Notes: generated by a model not told the origin, from the letters alone. Shown: positions 23,432-38,679, numbered from the stretch's first letter. The stretch: DNA of 64,000 nt from Cerrena zonata (GCA_038087015.1 JASBNA010000005.1:992001-1056000), one strand, 5' to 3'. A program made the numbers and translations.

Positions 23432-25615
23432 ATGAAAGTATACAGCTCTCCCTACCCTCCTGTCGAGGTCGCGAAGGAATCTATCTTCACGTTCTTGTTC
23501 CAGACTGAATTTAGCAGTCATCCTCGTGACAGGAAAGCTTTCGTGGATGGCTTGACTGGACTCTCTATTACACGGCAGCAACTGAAGGAGCTCTGCTTAT
23601 CGTTTGCTCATGGTGTTCGAAATCACTTCCCTCAACTGGGGGGACTGCCTCTGAAACGGGGAGAGACTGTCTTGATCTACAGCCCGAACAGTTTATCTTG
23701 GCCAATCATGCTTTTCGGTAGCATTGCTGCAGGACTGCTTCCCACATTGGCGAACAGTATGTATACAGCCAGGGAACTGGCGTTTCAATGGAATGACAGC
23801 GGAGTCAGTATCATGCTGGTTCATCCCTTGATGCTGACTGTGGCTCTTAATGCACTCAAGACCTTGGGCTTCTCTGATGCAGAGTCTCGTCGACGTATCG
23901 TCATTGCGGACTATAGCTCTGTTAAAAGAGACGGCCCTCTGGGCAAATTCATCCATTTGGATGATTTGCTCAATTCTGGAAGCTTGCACGAGGAAGAGAA
24001 GTATTCCGGCTATCTAGCATATGAGACCGCTCTCCTCTGCTACTCCTCCGGAACTACCGGTAAACCCAAGGGCGTAGAGGTATGTACGTCAACCCGTGAA
24101 AAAGCGAACTATGATCATCAACACTGAATTCACGCGGCAGACGATGCATACCAACATCACTGGAATGATGAAAATGCTGGCACCGTTTCTTCTGAAGTCA
24201 GAAGCGGATGATGCCTGCCTTGCAGTTTTACCATTCTTCCATGTCTACGGTACATTTATCTCTGTTTATTATAACTTATCTCCATATGTTGTTGACAGAC
24301 CTCCATTACTCACGCAGGCGCTGTGAATATTCTCATGAACCAATTCTACCAGGGCACGCCTGTGGTGATTATGCCGAAGTTTGATCCCATTGAGTTCTTG
24401 CAGACGATTGAGAAGTACAAGATCACAACGGTGCTTACAGTCCCGCCTATGTTACTGGTGTTCGCCCGCCATCCTGGTAAGAAATCCTGACTCGGGGAAT
24501 AAATCATTTCTGATCTTTCCCAAAGCTGTTGCTACATGCAATCTCAAATCTCTCAGATGGATGACCTGCGGTGCAGCTCCAGTTCCCCCTTCACTGATTC
24601 ATGAGGTACAGAAACGTCTAGCCTCTGTAGGATCAACCCCTTATATCACCCAAGGTATTTTTGACTGCGTCTCTCTAAACATTTGTAACGTTCGAAAGCA
24701 TGTTTTATTGTTCTTCACGTGTAGGATTCGGAGCCACTGAAGCGTCACCTGGTGTTTCTCTCATTCACTGGGATGATTGCTTCCGAAAAACAGGCTCTGT
24801 GGGTAAACTTTTACCCAATCTTGAAGGTCGTGTTGTCCTCGAGAATGGAGAAGACGCACCTCAAGGCCAACCTGGCGAACTCTGGGTTCGCGGTCCCAAT
24901 ATCATGAAGGTAGTGCATTTTAGTTAATAGCACTTTTTTCAATTCTTATTCAATATTGATGTTTAGGGATATTGGAAAAATCCAGAGGCGACTAAAAATT
25001 CAATCACTTCCGACGGCTGGTATAAAATGGGCGATATTGTTATTATGGATAAGGAAGAGTTCATTTACGTCGTGGACCGGCTCAAAGAATTGATCAAATA
25101 CAAGGTATATCTTCTTCACTTCTGGATACAGTAAGCTTGGTCAATAAGGCTATAATCTTCAGGGTTTCCAAGTTCCACCTGCGGAGCTCGAAGATGTCCT
25201 GATCCAGCATCCGGACATAGCCGATGCAGGTGTCGTAGGAGTTTATTCGGAGACAGAGGTTACGGAAGTACCTAGGTATGCGCAATCGTACGGGCACTGA
25301 TTGCAATTAATCTGACCAAAATGTTATCTTAGAGCGTATGTCGTACGCAAAACGACGAGCAAGGCTGATCCTGCCAAGCTGGCGAAAGACGTACAAACTT
25401 GGATCGAGACTCGCGTCGCCAAGCACAAATACTTACGCGGAGGTACGTCTGAATTTGGAACTCAAGGTTTGTGACACTAATGAGATTCTTTTCTTTGAAC
25501 CACAGGTGTTGTCGTGATTGATGCCATCCCGCGTAGTGCTTCCGGAAAGATTCTACGCCGGGAGCTGCGCGAGATGGCTAAGGTAGAGATGCGGACCACA
25601 AAGGCTAAACTTTGA
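23432..25615 (+). CDS. 4-coumarate-CoA-ligase-like acyl-CoA synthetase
   Basis: An ANL-superfamily enzyme that activates a carboxylic acid as acyl-AMP and then as acyl-CoA; the substrate may be aromatic or fatty. The start chosen is the first ATG of the frame ([13 protein letters not shown]). Motifs in order: the P-loop [13 protein letters not shown] (about 24035-24080), [27 protein letters not shown], the A5 motif [27 protein letters not shown], the hinge [30 protein letters not shown], and the C-terminal catalytic Lys in [13 protein letters not shown]. The protein ends TTKAKL; the final AKL fits the peroxisomal PTS1 consensus ([SAC][KRH]L). About seven introns are present and no breaks were seen. 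It lies 1.5 kb upstream of the halogenase on the same strand, so it may supply an activated acid to the same pathway; that is an inference. Confidence 0.9.
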
Positions 25616-27082
25616 ATTTCCTTCAGTCCATATACCTCGATACTTAGGTTGCAAAGGTTGAATAGATTCGTCTCAGGGTTCATTGGATTATCGCTGCTGT
25701 CCGAACGTATGTATTTTGGTCATATGTTTCCCTATATACCACGCGCTGTACTTTTATAATAGCAGGGCGCAGAATACCAGAAGATGGGCCACAGAACGTC
25801 CCGGATAGTAAGTTGACATTCTTTCAATTTTCGATCGTCAATTAGCTTCACCCACAATGATCTCAACAAGTTTGGAAATGCTTGTACATATGCATGATCT
25901 GTTGCGCTACGCTGAATTCAGTACCTACAAAAGGGAGAACATTCCCTCAGCATGACACTCTCTAACTCAACTGTCAACAGTAGCTCGATCGCTAGGATTT
26001 GAAACGCTTGCGTTTTCTTCGGATCTTGTACAAGTAGCACTAGTGACGTCTTTCTCTACTTGAAGTAGTGTAATTCCTATCTCGTGAACAGCAGTCGTCT
26101 TGGTGAAAGACTTCTCAGACAGGGCTATTTTTGTGCGTACTACGTAGTGCCACTAGGTCAAGCGAAGAGAACTGGTAGAAGTGGCAAGTTCAGCTTCCTC
26201 AGAAGAGGGCTGAGGGCATTTTAGGTGTCAATTACTATCCTACAGAAAATGGGCTAAGCAAGAAATCATCGTAGTAACTATTGCAAGAAGAGTGCTGCTA
26301 GGGGCTATTGAGATATGGTATAACCTGAACTGCAATGGCAAATTCCAAACGTTAGACGGCGGCCGACGTCTGAGATCTGAAGTTATCTTATCTTATCTGA
26401 CTACTGCAAAACATTCAGTTGAGCAGCGGCTTGAAAGCTTCGTAAGTTCTGCTTCCTATCAGAACGAGAAGACAGGAAGTTGCCCTGATTCTTGACTAGC
26501 ATCATTTTCTATGCCTTGAATATGTCGTCGGGGCTTGTGATCGCTCCTGCTGTGTTGGTGGCTGACTGTACGACACTATTCAGATTGTCTGCTTCCGCAA
26601 TCCACATAGACAGAAAGCTAACCAAGTGACCCGCCGGCGTCGATGTACCTGCATTTTCCGGTGCTGATGCGTCAGGATAATCCTTGCATCGACCATTCTC
26701 TCCGCGTGAGGAAGGTTCTATAGCTTGCTCTAGGTCACTTCTCTGCATTCAGCGTGGCGGAGTCGGGCTCCTTTCCCGACCGTATCCCCCTCCTTTCCGG
26801 GCTTTCTGTTCTCTAGCCAGGCCAAGTGAATCTTCTGAGTAATCACAGACGTGCGATGCACCGAAAAGGCCATTCTGAAATGCACATCTCTCGCCGTGAC
26901 GCGCCCGACCAGTGACTTCACGAAGGTGTTCGATCTGGGTCACGAAGGATATAAACCTAGCTCGTAGGAAGTGGAGCCTGTCATGCAGGGCAAAGTTGAG
27001 CAGCCACTTTCGACGCCTTCCTCAACTTGTTCTCCTTCTGTCATACCACGTCTCGGTCATCTCGTTGAGAAACATAACAATC
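25616..27082. other. Intergenic region, ligase to halogenase
   Basis: About 1.5 kb. On the minus strand at 26509-26943 two open frames lie in the same phase, separated by one TGA that is directly followed by ATG (about 145 codons together). They match no family I know and have no supporting introns. The final part before 27083 should be the halogenase promoter; I see no clear TATA box. Nothing else is supportable. Confidence 0.4.
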
Positions 27083-30160
<3,078 letters not shown>

Positions 30161-31058
30161 GGATGTGTTGTGGAGGCCTTGTAAAATGATCTTGTAATGT
30201 TTTTGTGTGGCCGTGTTCGTCTCGGGATCGTGGTTTCTTAGGTTATTTGTATTTCTAAGGTGTCTTGGACTATAGTACTTTAATTCAAAAGTCATGATAC
30301 TATTACAACATTATTGTGCACAAATACTCATACTAGTGTATTGTTTAGATAGTGATTGGTACAAGTTACGTTTCGAAAAGCTATCAAGGACATACATGTC
30401 TAATACTAAACAGCATGACACTTCCCCAACTAGCATGCAACTGGGATAAACGCATGGGCACCCGAGTATTCTATCGTCACAAAACATATATGTAGGTCTC
30501 CTGTGACGGTAAATCGGAAGTTTACGATAGACATAAGCTACTGGCCGATCGTGTAGGCTTCTGACCTCTTTCTATGGACGAGAATTTGAGTGTCACGTAT
30601 GGGGTCAGATTGAAGGTTGTCCCTCAGTTTTTTACGGTTGGAGTATCGATTGAAGCAGTGATCTCACAGATACTGGGAGCCCCGGAACGGCCCTTGAGTA
30701 CGTGTCTGGAACAGGCTGAGCCGTTGTCTGCACAAATTGGTACGGCCTTGGACTGGGAAGGCTTCTCTGACGTCTGTAAGTCAGTTCTTGTGTGAAACCT
30801 AGGGCCGGGATAATGGTCAGACGTTTGACAAGTGACAATGGAATGTCGACAATGGACCAACACTAGATACGGGAAGGAGTCAAAGGTCAATTAGGTGCCA
30901 CTCATGGCCAATGGTTCGGCGTCTTTCGCAACCGAGAATTCAACCCTATAATTGCCCACCTTGCCACTCTCCCTCTGCCTATTCCAAACTCCCAACTCAC
31001 CACAAAGACATCGTCTTAGACAACAACAGCCACTTCCCTTTTTTTGTTCACCGAAACC
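30161..31058. other. Intergenic region
   Basis: About 900 bases. It holds the halogenase 3' end and, at the right, a pyrimidine-rich tract (about 30958-31045) just upstream of the next start, as in many fungal promoters. I see no further gene. Confidence 0.45.
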
Positions 31059-31821
31059 ATGAGCACCCAAGATATGTACCAAGACATTAGGGATGGAACT
31101 TACATCGACAACTTCCTTGTCAACCCCAGGGACCAAGCCCCTTCCGCGGGAGAAACGCGTCAATCGGTTGGTTGTTCAACGCGTGATCAAAGGAATTACA
31201 TACTGACAATAGACGTAGGGTCTCGTCGAGAAGAGAGTACAGCTTTTGCGAGCTCTCGTAGCTAGGATCGAAGGCTCATGCGATACTACAAAAAACCCAG
31301 CTCTCCCCCACTGCTCTCCCCCACTCTTCTTTTCTCCTCGGCCGCTCCGCCCAGAGGAGAAAAGGGCTCCCTTGCTCGACGCACAATGGGACCTGGAGGA
31401 TCCCAAGCCCTGTCCCCCGGCGTTCCACTTCATGCCCATGCGACACCGCGTAGTCACGTTCAAACAGGCCAAAGACGCGAGTCTTGTACGGAAGCCTCAA
31501 CCGCCCATTGGCACTGGTCGTCCGCGTCCTCGTGCTGCCGCTACCAATGGCACATCAAGGCAGGAGCTGTTCAGATTGCGACCACTGCCACCCTGTCCCC
31601 AACCGCCCATTGGTCCTACCCGAGACCTTCTGCCCCTATCCTACCACGCGATAGGTAGGAGGGTATTTTTCCCTCCCGCAAAAGAGGAGGACGTATCTGA
31701 TCAGTCTGACGGAGACTGTCTCTCGATCCAAGGAGGTCAGATCCTCTTGCCACTGACCCGTGATGATATCGACCCCCGACTCAGCACCATCCCTCAAGTA
31801 AAGGGATACCGCGACTACTGA
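31059..31821 (+). CDS. Hypothetical two-exon protein, about 236 residues
   Basis: Exon 1 (31059-31166) encodes MSTQDMYQDIRDGTYIDNFL and ends in GETRQS. An intron at 31167-31218 restores frame to exon 2, which starts GLVEKRVQLLRALVARIEG and ends VKGYRDY. The chosen ATG follows a CT-rich leader. The middle is rich in Pro and Arg, with two repeats of the phrase QPPIG (at about 31497 and 31597); the C-terminal part is mixed and may fold. There is no signal peptide or TM segment. I recognise no domain. The long exon-2 frame and the clean splice support a real gene, but no homology supports it. Confidence 0.5.
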
Positions 31822-32731
31822 GGACCAGCTCAGTGTCCATAGAGCCGGAAGAACCCGCGCTGTAGAGACCGTCATAAGGACTCAACTGCAAAGGACCTTC
31901 CGCACGCTACAAACAAAGAGCAGGCACTAGACACCGGTCGTAAAGTCTGCGGTTAGGGGATAAGGAGAGAGGCGAGTTGTTTTATATCTAGAGTTGGCAA
32001 GCATCGCTCGGGGAGTCGTGCAGGAAGTGAATCGTACCCTTTGTCTCTTTTGTCCCATTTTCATTTGACTTGTACAATAATGTGATTTCCTATCAGATCA
32101 TCATCATCGCATTTTCTCGTGGGATACATTGAAGCGTTGGGTTCCAGTTACTGCGATGGGTTACTCCTATCGGTATTGCAAGTTGCTGTCTTCCAAAAAT
32201 CGAATCGATCGCTGAATGCACGAGTTTCTGGCATTGATTCGGATGGGCCCGTGGTCGTGCTGGAAAAGATCGACGCAGACCGTACCGTTGGTCACGTCAA
32301 GTACTTCGCAGCATGGAAAGCTACAGGATTGCCAATACAACCTAGGAGGAAACGGTAAACGACTTTTGAAAAGTTCAGCGTCGTGGCTCATTGCTGTCAA
32401 TGCCACAGTGCTCATCCATGCAAAGTAGATCAACCCTGTCCGTATATGGCAAGCGTGGTAATGGAAATGGAAAACTCCGCGGAGAGAAGCATGATACTGG
32501 TATGAAAACATCTGGGTCAATATTACACAGAGAAGTGAGGAAGATAGAACAAATCATACGGGTCTGATTCTAAGCTGGTTGATGATACGAAATGACGTCA
32601 TGAATCAACATCCTACTTATACGAAGCGGTTGCGTCAACTGCACCCAGCCTTGGATTACAAAGACAATGATCTATAACATCCGACCCAAGATTGAATTCC
32701 TCCTACTGCCACTGCTACACCTCACCTTAAC
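31822..32731. other. Intergenic region
   Basis: About 900 bases with no supportable gene. A plus-strand open frame of 79 codons at 32119-32358 has no recognisable features. The last 40 bases, C-rich and T-rich, lead into the NmrA-like gene. Confidence 0.45.
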
Positions 32732-33783
32732 ATGACAAGATACATTCTTACAGGTACTACTGGTGCACTAGGCTCACGAATATTCCGGAACCTCATCCGT
32801 CTTGTACCTGGTGAGCTTTGCCATCGGCTAAACCAACCTTCAATCTCTTAAACAGATACAATACTCTAGCCAGTGACATTGTGGTATCCGTATACAACCC
32901 TTCTGGTGCTACAGAGGAAGTCAAATCCTCTGGGGTCGAGATCCGGAAAGGCGACTTTGAGGACCCTGCCTCTCTCGACAGCGCGTTTGCAGGAGCAGAC
33001 AAGCTTCTCATCGTGTCTTATCCTTCTATCGCACACGAACTGAGGGTTAGGAACCATATTTCTGCAATCGATGCCGCAAAGCGCGTTGGGATCAAACATA
33101 TTTACTACACTTCCCTAGCATTTGCAGATGACAGCGTCGCAGCCGTCATGCAGGCCCATCTTGACACGGAGAAATATTTGAAGGAGAGTGGTTTGACTTG
33201 CACAATTATTAGGGAAGGCATCTATAGTGAAAGCTGGCCGTTGTACTTTGGGTTCTTTGACCCTAAAGAAGGGAAGGATGAGGTTCTGATCCTTTACAGC
33301 GACGGAAAGATTGCTTGGGTGTGTCGAGATGATTTGGGCGAGGGTACTGCTAAAATCATAGCGGCGGTAAGCTCCCTTATCAACCTGGTACCAATCACAT
33401 CGCTCTTAAGACTTGCGCTTTTCCTGTAGGATGTAGGATACGAAAACCAGACACTACTCCTTTCTGGAGACAAACCGATATCGTTTGTGGAGTTTGCTCG
33501 GATCGTTTCTCAGATCCTTCCAGGCGATCGTCACATCACCGTCAAAGTCGTATCCGAAGATGAGTACGTGAAGAATAACTTGGGAAAACAGTCGAAGGAG
33601 CTATTACGACCGTGGTCAACAACTTACAAGGCATTAGAGAGGGCTGAGTTGGAGAAAGTGGATCCCTTGTTGAAAACCTTGCTTGGAAGAGAATTACGAC
33701 CAATTGAAGAGACACTAAAGGAGATGTTAGATGCTCAGTTGGGTGATGGTGGGAAAGGGGCTACGGCACGATATGCAAAATAA
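32732..33783 (+). CDS. NmrA-like NAD(P)-binding oxidoreductase
   Basis: An atypical short-chain dehydrogenase fold of the NmrA/SDR type, probably a cytosolic reductase or a redox-sensing regulator. The N-terminus MTRYILTGTTGALGSRIFRN has the dinucleotide-binding GxxGxxG motif. An intron near 32810-32870 interrupts the first Rossmann unit. Next come VEIRKGDFEDPASLDSAFAG and ADKLLIVSYPS, then AAKRVGIKHIYYTSLAF, where the Tyr/Ser region sits, and AHLDTEKYLKESGLTCTIIR as in other NmrA proteins. A second intron (about 33367-33429) separates KIIAA from DVGYENQTLLLSGDKPISF. Size and order are typical for the family. No substrate can be named. Confidence 0.85.
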
Positions 33784-33880
33784 TTTCATTGTACCAAACA
33801 TATTTAAATTCTCGTTGAAGGCATCTTCTTGTGGTCTGATAGTACTAGACGGCGAGGCAAAAGAGCTTGCCACTTATTCA

Positions 33881-33942
33881 TGGACATTCAGGGAATTGAA
33901 CCCCAATGCGAAGCGTGCACGCTACCACTGCGCCAAATGCCC
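33881..33942 (-). pseudogene. Truncated tRNA-Ala(CGC)-like sequence
   Basis: Read on the minus strand, the 62 bases start GGGCATT and end AATGTCC plus A, and these acceptor strands pair (one G-U). A D arm GCGC-AGTGGTA-GCGT, the anticodon 5' strand CACGC, a loop TTCGCAT with anticodon CGC, and a T arm with loop TTCAATT are all recognisable. The 3' strand of the anticodon stem and the variable loop, about 10 bases, are missing. A TTTT run lies shortly downstream. A functional tRNA would be about 72 bases, so this is most likely a pseudogene. Confidence 0.6.
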
Positions 33943-34052
33943 ATGTCACAGCCACAGTCCGGACGTCTACGTTTGAGTGAGTGCAGCTGGTCTGAGGAAA
34001 CAACCCATTTCATTCAGTTGCAATAAAAACAGGAGAAGTGCAATGTACGTGT

Positions 34053-36129
34053 TTAATTTTGTTGATGTTGTACTTTACTAGCCACAAAATTGCACCTCCC
34101 ATTCTCCGCCGCAGTAATCGTTTCGGCATAGCTGTCGCTCGTAACAGTGGTCCCTTCTTGCAAAACTATGCGCTGAGGATGCGAGCTAGTGAAAGCTGGC
34201 CAGGTAGGCGACCGAGATAGTTTGAATTTGTTGGGGTCAAAGGACCGAACGAACGAAAGCCAGTAGGCGATCAGTTCTTCGGCGAACGCATCTTCGGTGG
34301 GTGTCATGGTTGTGAAGGTAGTTGTTCCGTTAAAGCTACAAATTATACGATAATGAAAATTGAGTACTAGCCATGAAACCGAGCCGTCAAAAACTTACCC
34401 GGTGTTAGTTCCTTGGAACATCATCCAGTTTTCTGCGGCGTGGTTCACGATAGTGGAACCTGATGTGGGGTTCGCCTGATTGTAACGATAGGCAAACGCT
34501 TTAGTTCTCTTCGAGAACTCAGTACCCATAATTTCTCTCTGTAGACCTCTATTCGTAACTATTTTTCTAATAGGGGCATGATGCACTTACTGCACAGCGA
34601 AGTTCTGACTCCCCAGTTGCTGACCTAAATTGCTCATCACTCGACGAGAAAGCCGAAAGAGGATACCGTTCAGAGAATTGGGACAAGTCCTCGTCTGTGA
34701 GCGCGGGGAAGAACGTTTTCAATGCACTCGATATGTCACCGCTAGACAACGTCTCATTTGAGGTAGCTCTATAGTGGCTTATTAGAGGGTGTCGAAACTT
34801 CAATGAAGACTATACGCACCCCACGATCAAAGGCAATTTTCTGAAACGTCCATTCAGTATTGACACCGTCGGGAGTTCTGTAATTGTGTTTGCATCAAGT
34901 ACCGGATGGTAAGCGCGATAGGAGCCATTGCTAGATATTGAAAATGAAATAAGCGATAATCAAGAATCAAGGAATTCACATACAAACGATTGTCTTGTGC
35001 TCTTGCTAGAGCACTAACGCTCGCTTTACGAAGGCAATCCATTTTCTCAACGACTGAACCAGTGCCACACCCTGCTTGGCTAGCATAGTGCTCGAACAGT
35101 GGCTAAGAATAGACTGTATTAGCATATCTGTCTAAGATCGCTTCTGGGTACTCACTGCTTGTTGCTGAGGAGTGGGAACCGGCGTTCGATAGACGGATTG
35201 TGCAATAGCACCCTGGAACAGACCATCCTCACCACGAGCAACAAGATGCAGCTCTACGGATGCACCCCCAGCACTTTGCCCGTTAATGGTAACTCTTCCA
35301 GGATCTCCACCGAACGCGATGATATGTTTCTGGACCCAACGGAGAGCCTCGCGTTGATCCAGGAATCCAGCGTTCAAGTCACCCAGAGATTTATCAGAAG
35401 CGAAATCGGGGTGAGTGAGGAAACCAAACGAGTCGAGGCGGTAATAGACTGATACGATAACAACGTTGGGAGATTGGTTGATCCAGTGGTCAAATGGCCA
35501 GTTTCTTGGGTTGCCGTACACGAAACCTATACTTAATTGATTCTTTTGTAGCAATTGGCGGTTTTAATAACATACCTCCACCATGAATGTATACAAGGAC
35601 TGGCACTGGTAAAAATGGCGGAATTGGTAAGATATTTTTCATACAATAAGTACAAACATCTGATAGATATCCTTACGTTTGTCACCAGGTTTTGCACCAG
35701 CAGGAGCGTAGACGTTCACTTTGAGGCAGTCCTCGCTGCCTGCGCCTCCCGCGTCCCCACCTGTTTCAAGCAAATCAATACTATCAGTCGAAATTCATTT
35801 CTGCGTTGGTACCGTGACGTACTGCCAGTGGTGCCTTGCACGCAGAAATCCGGATAGGATCTTGCATCGAAGGTTTTCCCACCAGACTCTCTGCGGACCC
35901 GATTAGTATCTAAAGACAGAGGTGCACGAAAACGCCGGTCTCCAAGAGGAGGTTCCGCATAAGGTACTCCTAGATACGCAACCGCATGCGGAGCGGTGAA
36001 GTTTCCTGCATATTTCGCATACCCGAGATCGACGACATTGGAAACGTCAGTAACGGAAGGAGCAGCTAGAGCTATTATACTGGCACAAATAGCGAGGCGA
36101 GAGAGGTTTTTAAAGGCCCAGAGCACCAT
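34053..36129 (-). CDS. Secreted type-B carboxylesterase/lipase
   Basis: An alpha/beta-hydrolase that cleaves carboxylic esters outside the cell. An N-terminal hydrophobic segment ([19 protein letters not shown]) serves as signal peptide. Motifs in order: [31 protein letters not shown], the oxyanion-hole segment VYIHGGGFVYGN spanning an intron, [13 protein letters not shown], the nucleophile elbow GQSAGGASV (about 35260-35285), [12 protein letters not shown], and the catalytic-His region [15 protein letters not shown] (about 34400-34450). The C-terminal helix bundle reads [20 protein letters not shown]. This is the complete order for the cholinesterase/lipase-like group, with eight or so introns and no frame break. 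It ends ASKVQHQQN. The natural substrate is unknown. Confidence 0.9.
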
Positions 36130-36897
36130 CTCGACGGCTAATAAAAATGAACACCTTAGCGTGAAAGGCTGAAAGGTACCACAATCGAAACACGATGCTT
36201 ATAAGTGTTCAAGGTACGGAAGGGTACGTACTGAAGAGTGCCATCGTGATGCTAAAGGAAGCCAGATTATTTCAAGATGATCTCTTGCCGGAAACAATAT
36301 TTTGAACTTCAATCCGAAGGAGTAGCAGGTGACTGATCATCCGGCTGGCACAACATGGTCGTGGAGAGAAAGAGAGGAGGAACGGGCTGATGCGTTGAAC
36401 AATTTGTGCATCGAAACAACTGTCATTGGTTCCGGCCAGCTCTAACTGCACGCAAAATCGGTCCGCCCCGCCTAAAATAAAGCGTCACATTCAATGAAGT
36501 AATCATCTTCACGTGTAAGACGTACATTTAGGGTACCAGTGTTGTATTGTAAGTGCACTGTATAATGGATTCTAGATCTGAGAATGTTTTGGATGTCGTA
36601 AGTCGACTATACTATTAAGACAGCTATATCTGTTGTATATACAATGGCGTTCAGTTGGAGTGTCCGTGTTGCTTCAACTCGTAGGCTGACAGTGCAGGTA
36701 CGGTGAGAATATTGAACTTATCAAAAGGAAACTGGTGAGACTTCTCTCTGCGAATGTGCGCAATGCTGCATAAGAGTCACCCAGTAATAAAAATGGCAAT
36801 CAGAGAGTAGTACTTGTACTGTAACGTGGAAAAAGCTTCTCGAATTTGAGCACATGAATCAGTATAATCGTATTGAATGCATACAATGTTTTGTTAA
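36130..36897. other. Intergenic region, esterase promoter to F-box 3' end
   Basis: About 770 bases between two minus-strand genes, so it holds the esterase promoter and the F-box terminator region. I see nothing further. Confidence 0.45.
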
Positions 36898-38679
36898 TCA
36901 TTCCGCTACTGCAGTTTTACAACGGCACTTCGAAGAGAGTTGAGCTACCACATCCCGCAGCCGCTTACGACCCTCCCCAGACACCTTTAGTTGGGTATGT
37001 GCTAATACCTCTAGGGTTATTAAGTTTGAGCCCCTCGCACTCCGATCTTCTAGACATCTACAAACCTCATCTACGCTAACCTGAAGGCTATCATTGATTT
37101 CCACTTCCTCCACAATCGCTATGTTGATCAGGATGAGGCCCTGTAAATTGGGGGTTATCATCGCACTGTCGGAGAAGTCGCTCAGAACTTTGAAAATAGC
37201 GGGCTCTACAACTTCGACATGTTCCACGCAGGGCATTGCCTTCAGAAGGGAAGACAAGAGAGCCTCTGGAATCTTGTAGTTGCCATATGGCCAGCGCATA
37301 TCGTCGCTTATCGCGAACTGCTTGACATGTGAGAATAATGTGGGAGGAGTTGCATCGAATATACATTGCCAGACATCGAATCCTGCTAATTCGCCAATGG
37401 GTTCGACGCTGAGGTGAATACGGTGTGAATCGACGAAAAGCTGACAATCGCAGGCTTTAGTGCATAGATTGAGCTCTACCCGATGTTTTTCGTGGAATGT
37501 GATTGTCGCTAACGTCCATGGCTCATCTGGTGATGGAGGCAGGATCTTCGAAAAGAAATCGGAGCAAAATGCTGGGATAGCATCGGCATCCACCTTGACA
37601 TCCAATTGTAAGCTGGTGAGAGCAGAGTAGGTGATATGTCCGAAAAGATCATCTATGTAGGGCTCCTCGATCCTCAATTCCTTCAGGTGAGGAAGATGGA
37701 CGTTCAACGGAGAATCCTCCGGGACATCCTGGCTAACAGGAAGAGAAGCCTTGTTTCGAAATACCTCTAAATCAGGAAGTTTGTTCAAGACGGCAAGAAT
37801 GTCGTTCATGTTCCCAAATTGAGATTCACAGAACGCGAAATCCAAGTGTGTGATTGTCGGAGGGAGGGAGATGAGTGCAGGCCAGTCAACAAGGACGTGG
37901 CGCAGCACGATACGACGTAATGAGTGTTGAACTTCATCGGGGTCAGCATCAAGCCGAATAATGTAAGGAAGGATGTCTAGGCTAAGCTCGCCATTCACCA
38001 AAACGCAAATATCCAGGGATTCGAGATGGGTGAAGGGGTAAACAGTGTCATCGCAGTGAAAAGCGTCGAATAGAATGTCGGGTGACAATTCTAGGTTCAT
38101 AGACCTAATGCGGGATGACTGCTGTAGGATAAGATTCAAGTTCTCGAGTAGATGGTCGTATCCTATATCTTCGTATGTTATTTCACTCGAGAGAAATAGA
38201 TCGAGTAGGGCACACTGGGACCGGGCGAGGTATAGCTGGAGTATGTCGACATGTTTGTAGACCTCTGTGTCCAATACGGTCCAAAGTGCCGGGAACGAAA
38301 GAGCTATCGTTCTCCACTTATAGCAAACATGGGTAAGGACGATCGGGAGTAGGGTGCGGACATGACAGCAGTGCTCTTTATCCTGCACATCATTCTCGGT
38401 ATCTCCATTGTCTCCGTCTTCCTTTCTCTCTCTGTCTTTACTTGGTCGGGATGGCTGACCATAAAACCTCCTAGCACTGAGCCCTTTCACCAATGAATCA
38501 ATGAGATGTACAAAGATTTCCCGTAGCATCTCTTCCGGAAGCCGAAAGACAGGTGATGTCGTGTTCAACTTCCTCGAAAGAGTGGTTATAGGCATTTGAT
38601 GGTCCAGTATCTCCTGCTTGCTATCTTCTGCAAGTTCTCTGGAAGCTAGAGGAGCCAAGGCATCAGGTGAATCGTCCAT
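36898..38679 (-). CDS. F-box protein, single exon
   Basis: A 593-residue F-box protein, likely a substrate receptor of an SCF ubiquitin ligase. The N-terminus MDDSPDALAPLASRELAEDS leads to the F-box (FRLPEEMLREIFVHLIDSLV), which is interrupted by a charged insert (SKDRERKEDGDNGDTENDV) before it resumes as LLPIVLTHVCYKWRTIALSF and PALWTVLDTEV. The rest consists of degenerate leucine-rich-like units (HLESLDICVL, ITHLDFAFCES, LPDLEVFRNKA, HLKELRIEEP). There are no introns, and the ATG is the first in frame. A close, frame-broken copy lies in opposite orientation at 63047. The target is unknown. Confidence 0.85.
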   Translation of the reverse strand: MDDSPDALAPLASRELAEDSKQEILDHQMPITTLSRKLNTTSPVFRLPEEMLREIFVHLIDSLVKGLSARRFYGQPSRPSKDRERKEDGDNGDTENDVQDKEHCCHVRTLLPIVLTHVCYKWRTIALSFPALWTVLDTEVYKHVDILQLYLARSQCALLDLFLSSEITYEDIGYDHLLENLNLILQQSSRIRSMNLELSPDILFDAFHCDDTVYPFTHLESLDICVLVNGELSLDILPYIIRLDADPDEVQHSLRRIVLRHVLVDWPALISLPPTITHLDFAFCESQFGNMNDILAVLNKLPDLEVFRNKASLPVSQDVPEDSPLNVHLPHLKELRIEEPYIDDLFGHITYSALTSLQLDVKVDADAIPAFCSDFFSKILPPSPDEPWTLATITFHEKHRVELNLCTKACDCQLFVDSHRIHLSVEPIGELAGFDVWQCIFDATPPTLFSHVKQFAISDDMRWPYGNYKIPEALLSSLLKAMPCVEHVEVVEPAIFKVLSDFSDSAMITPNLQGLILINIAIVEEVEINDSLQVSVDEVCRCLEDRSARGSNLITLEVLAHTQLKVSGEGRKRLRDVVAQLSSKCRCKTAVAE

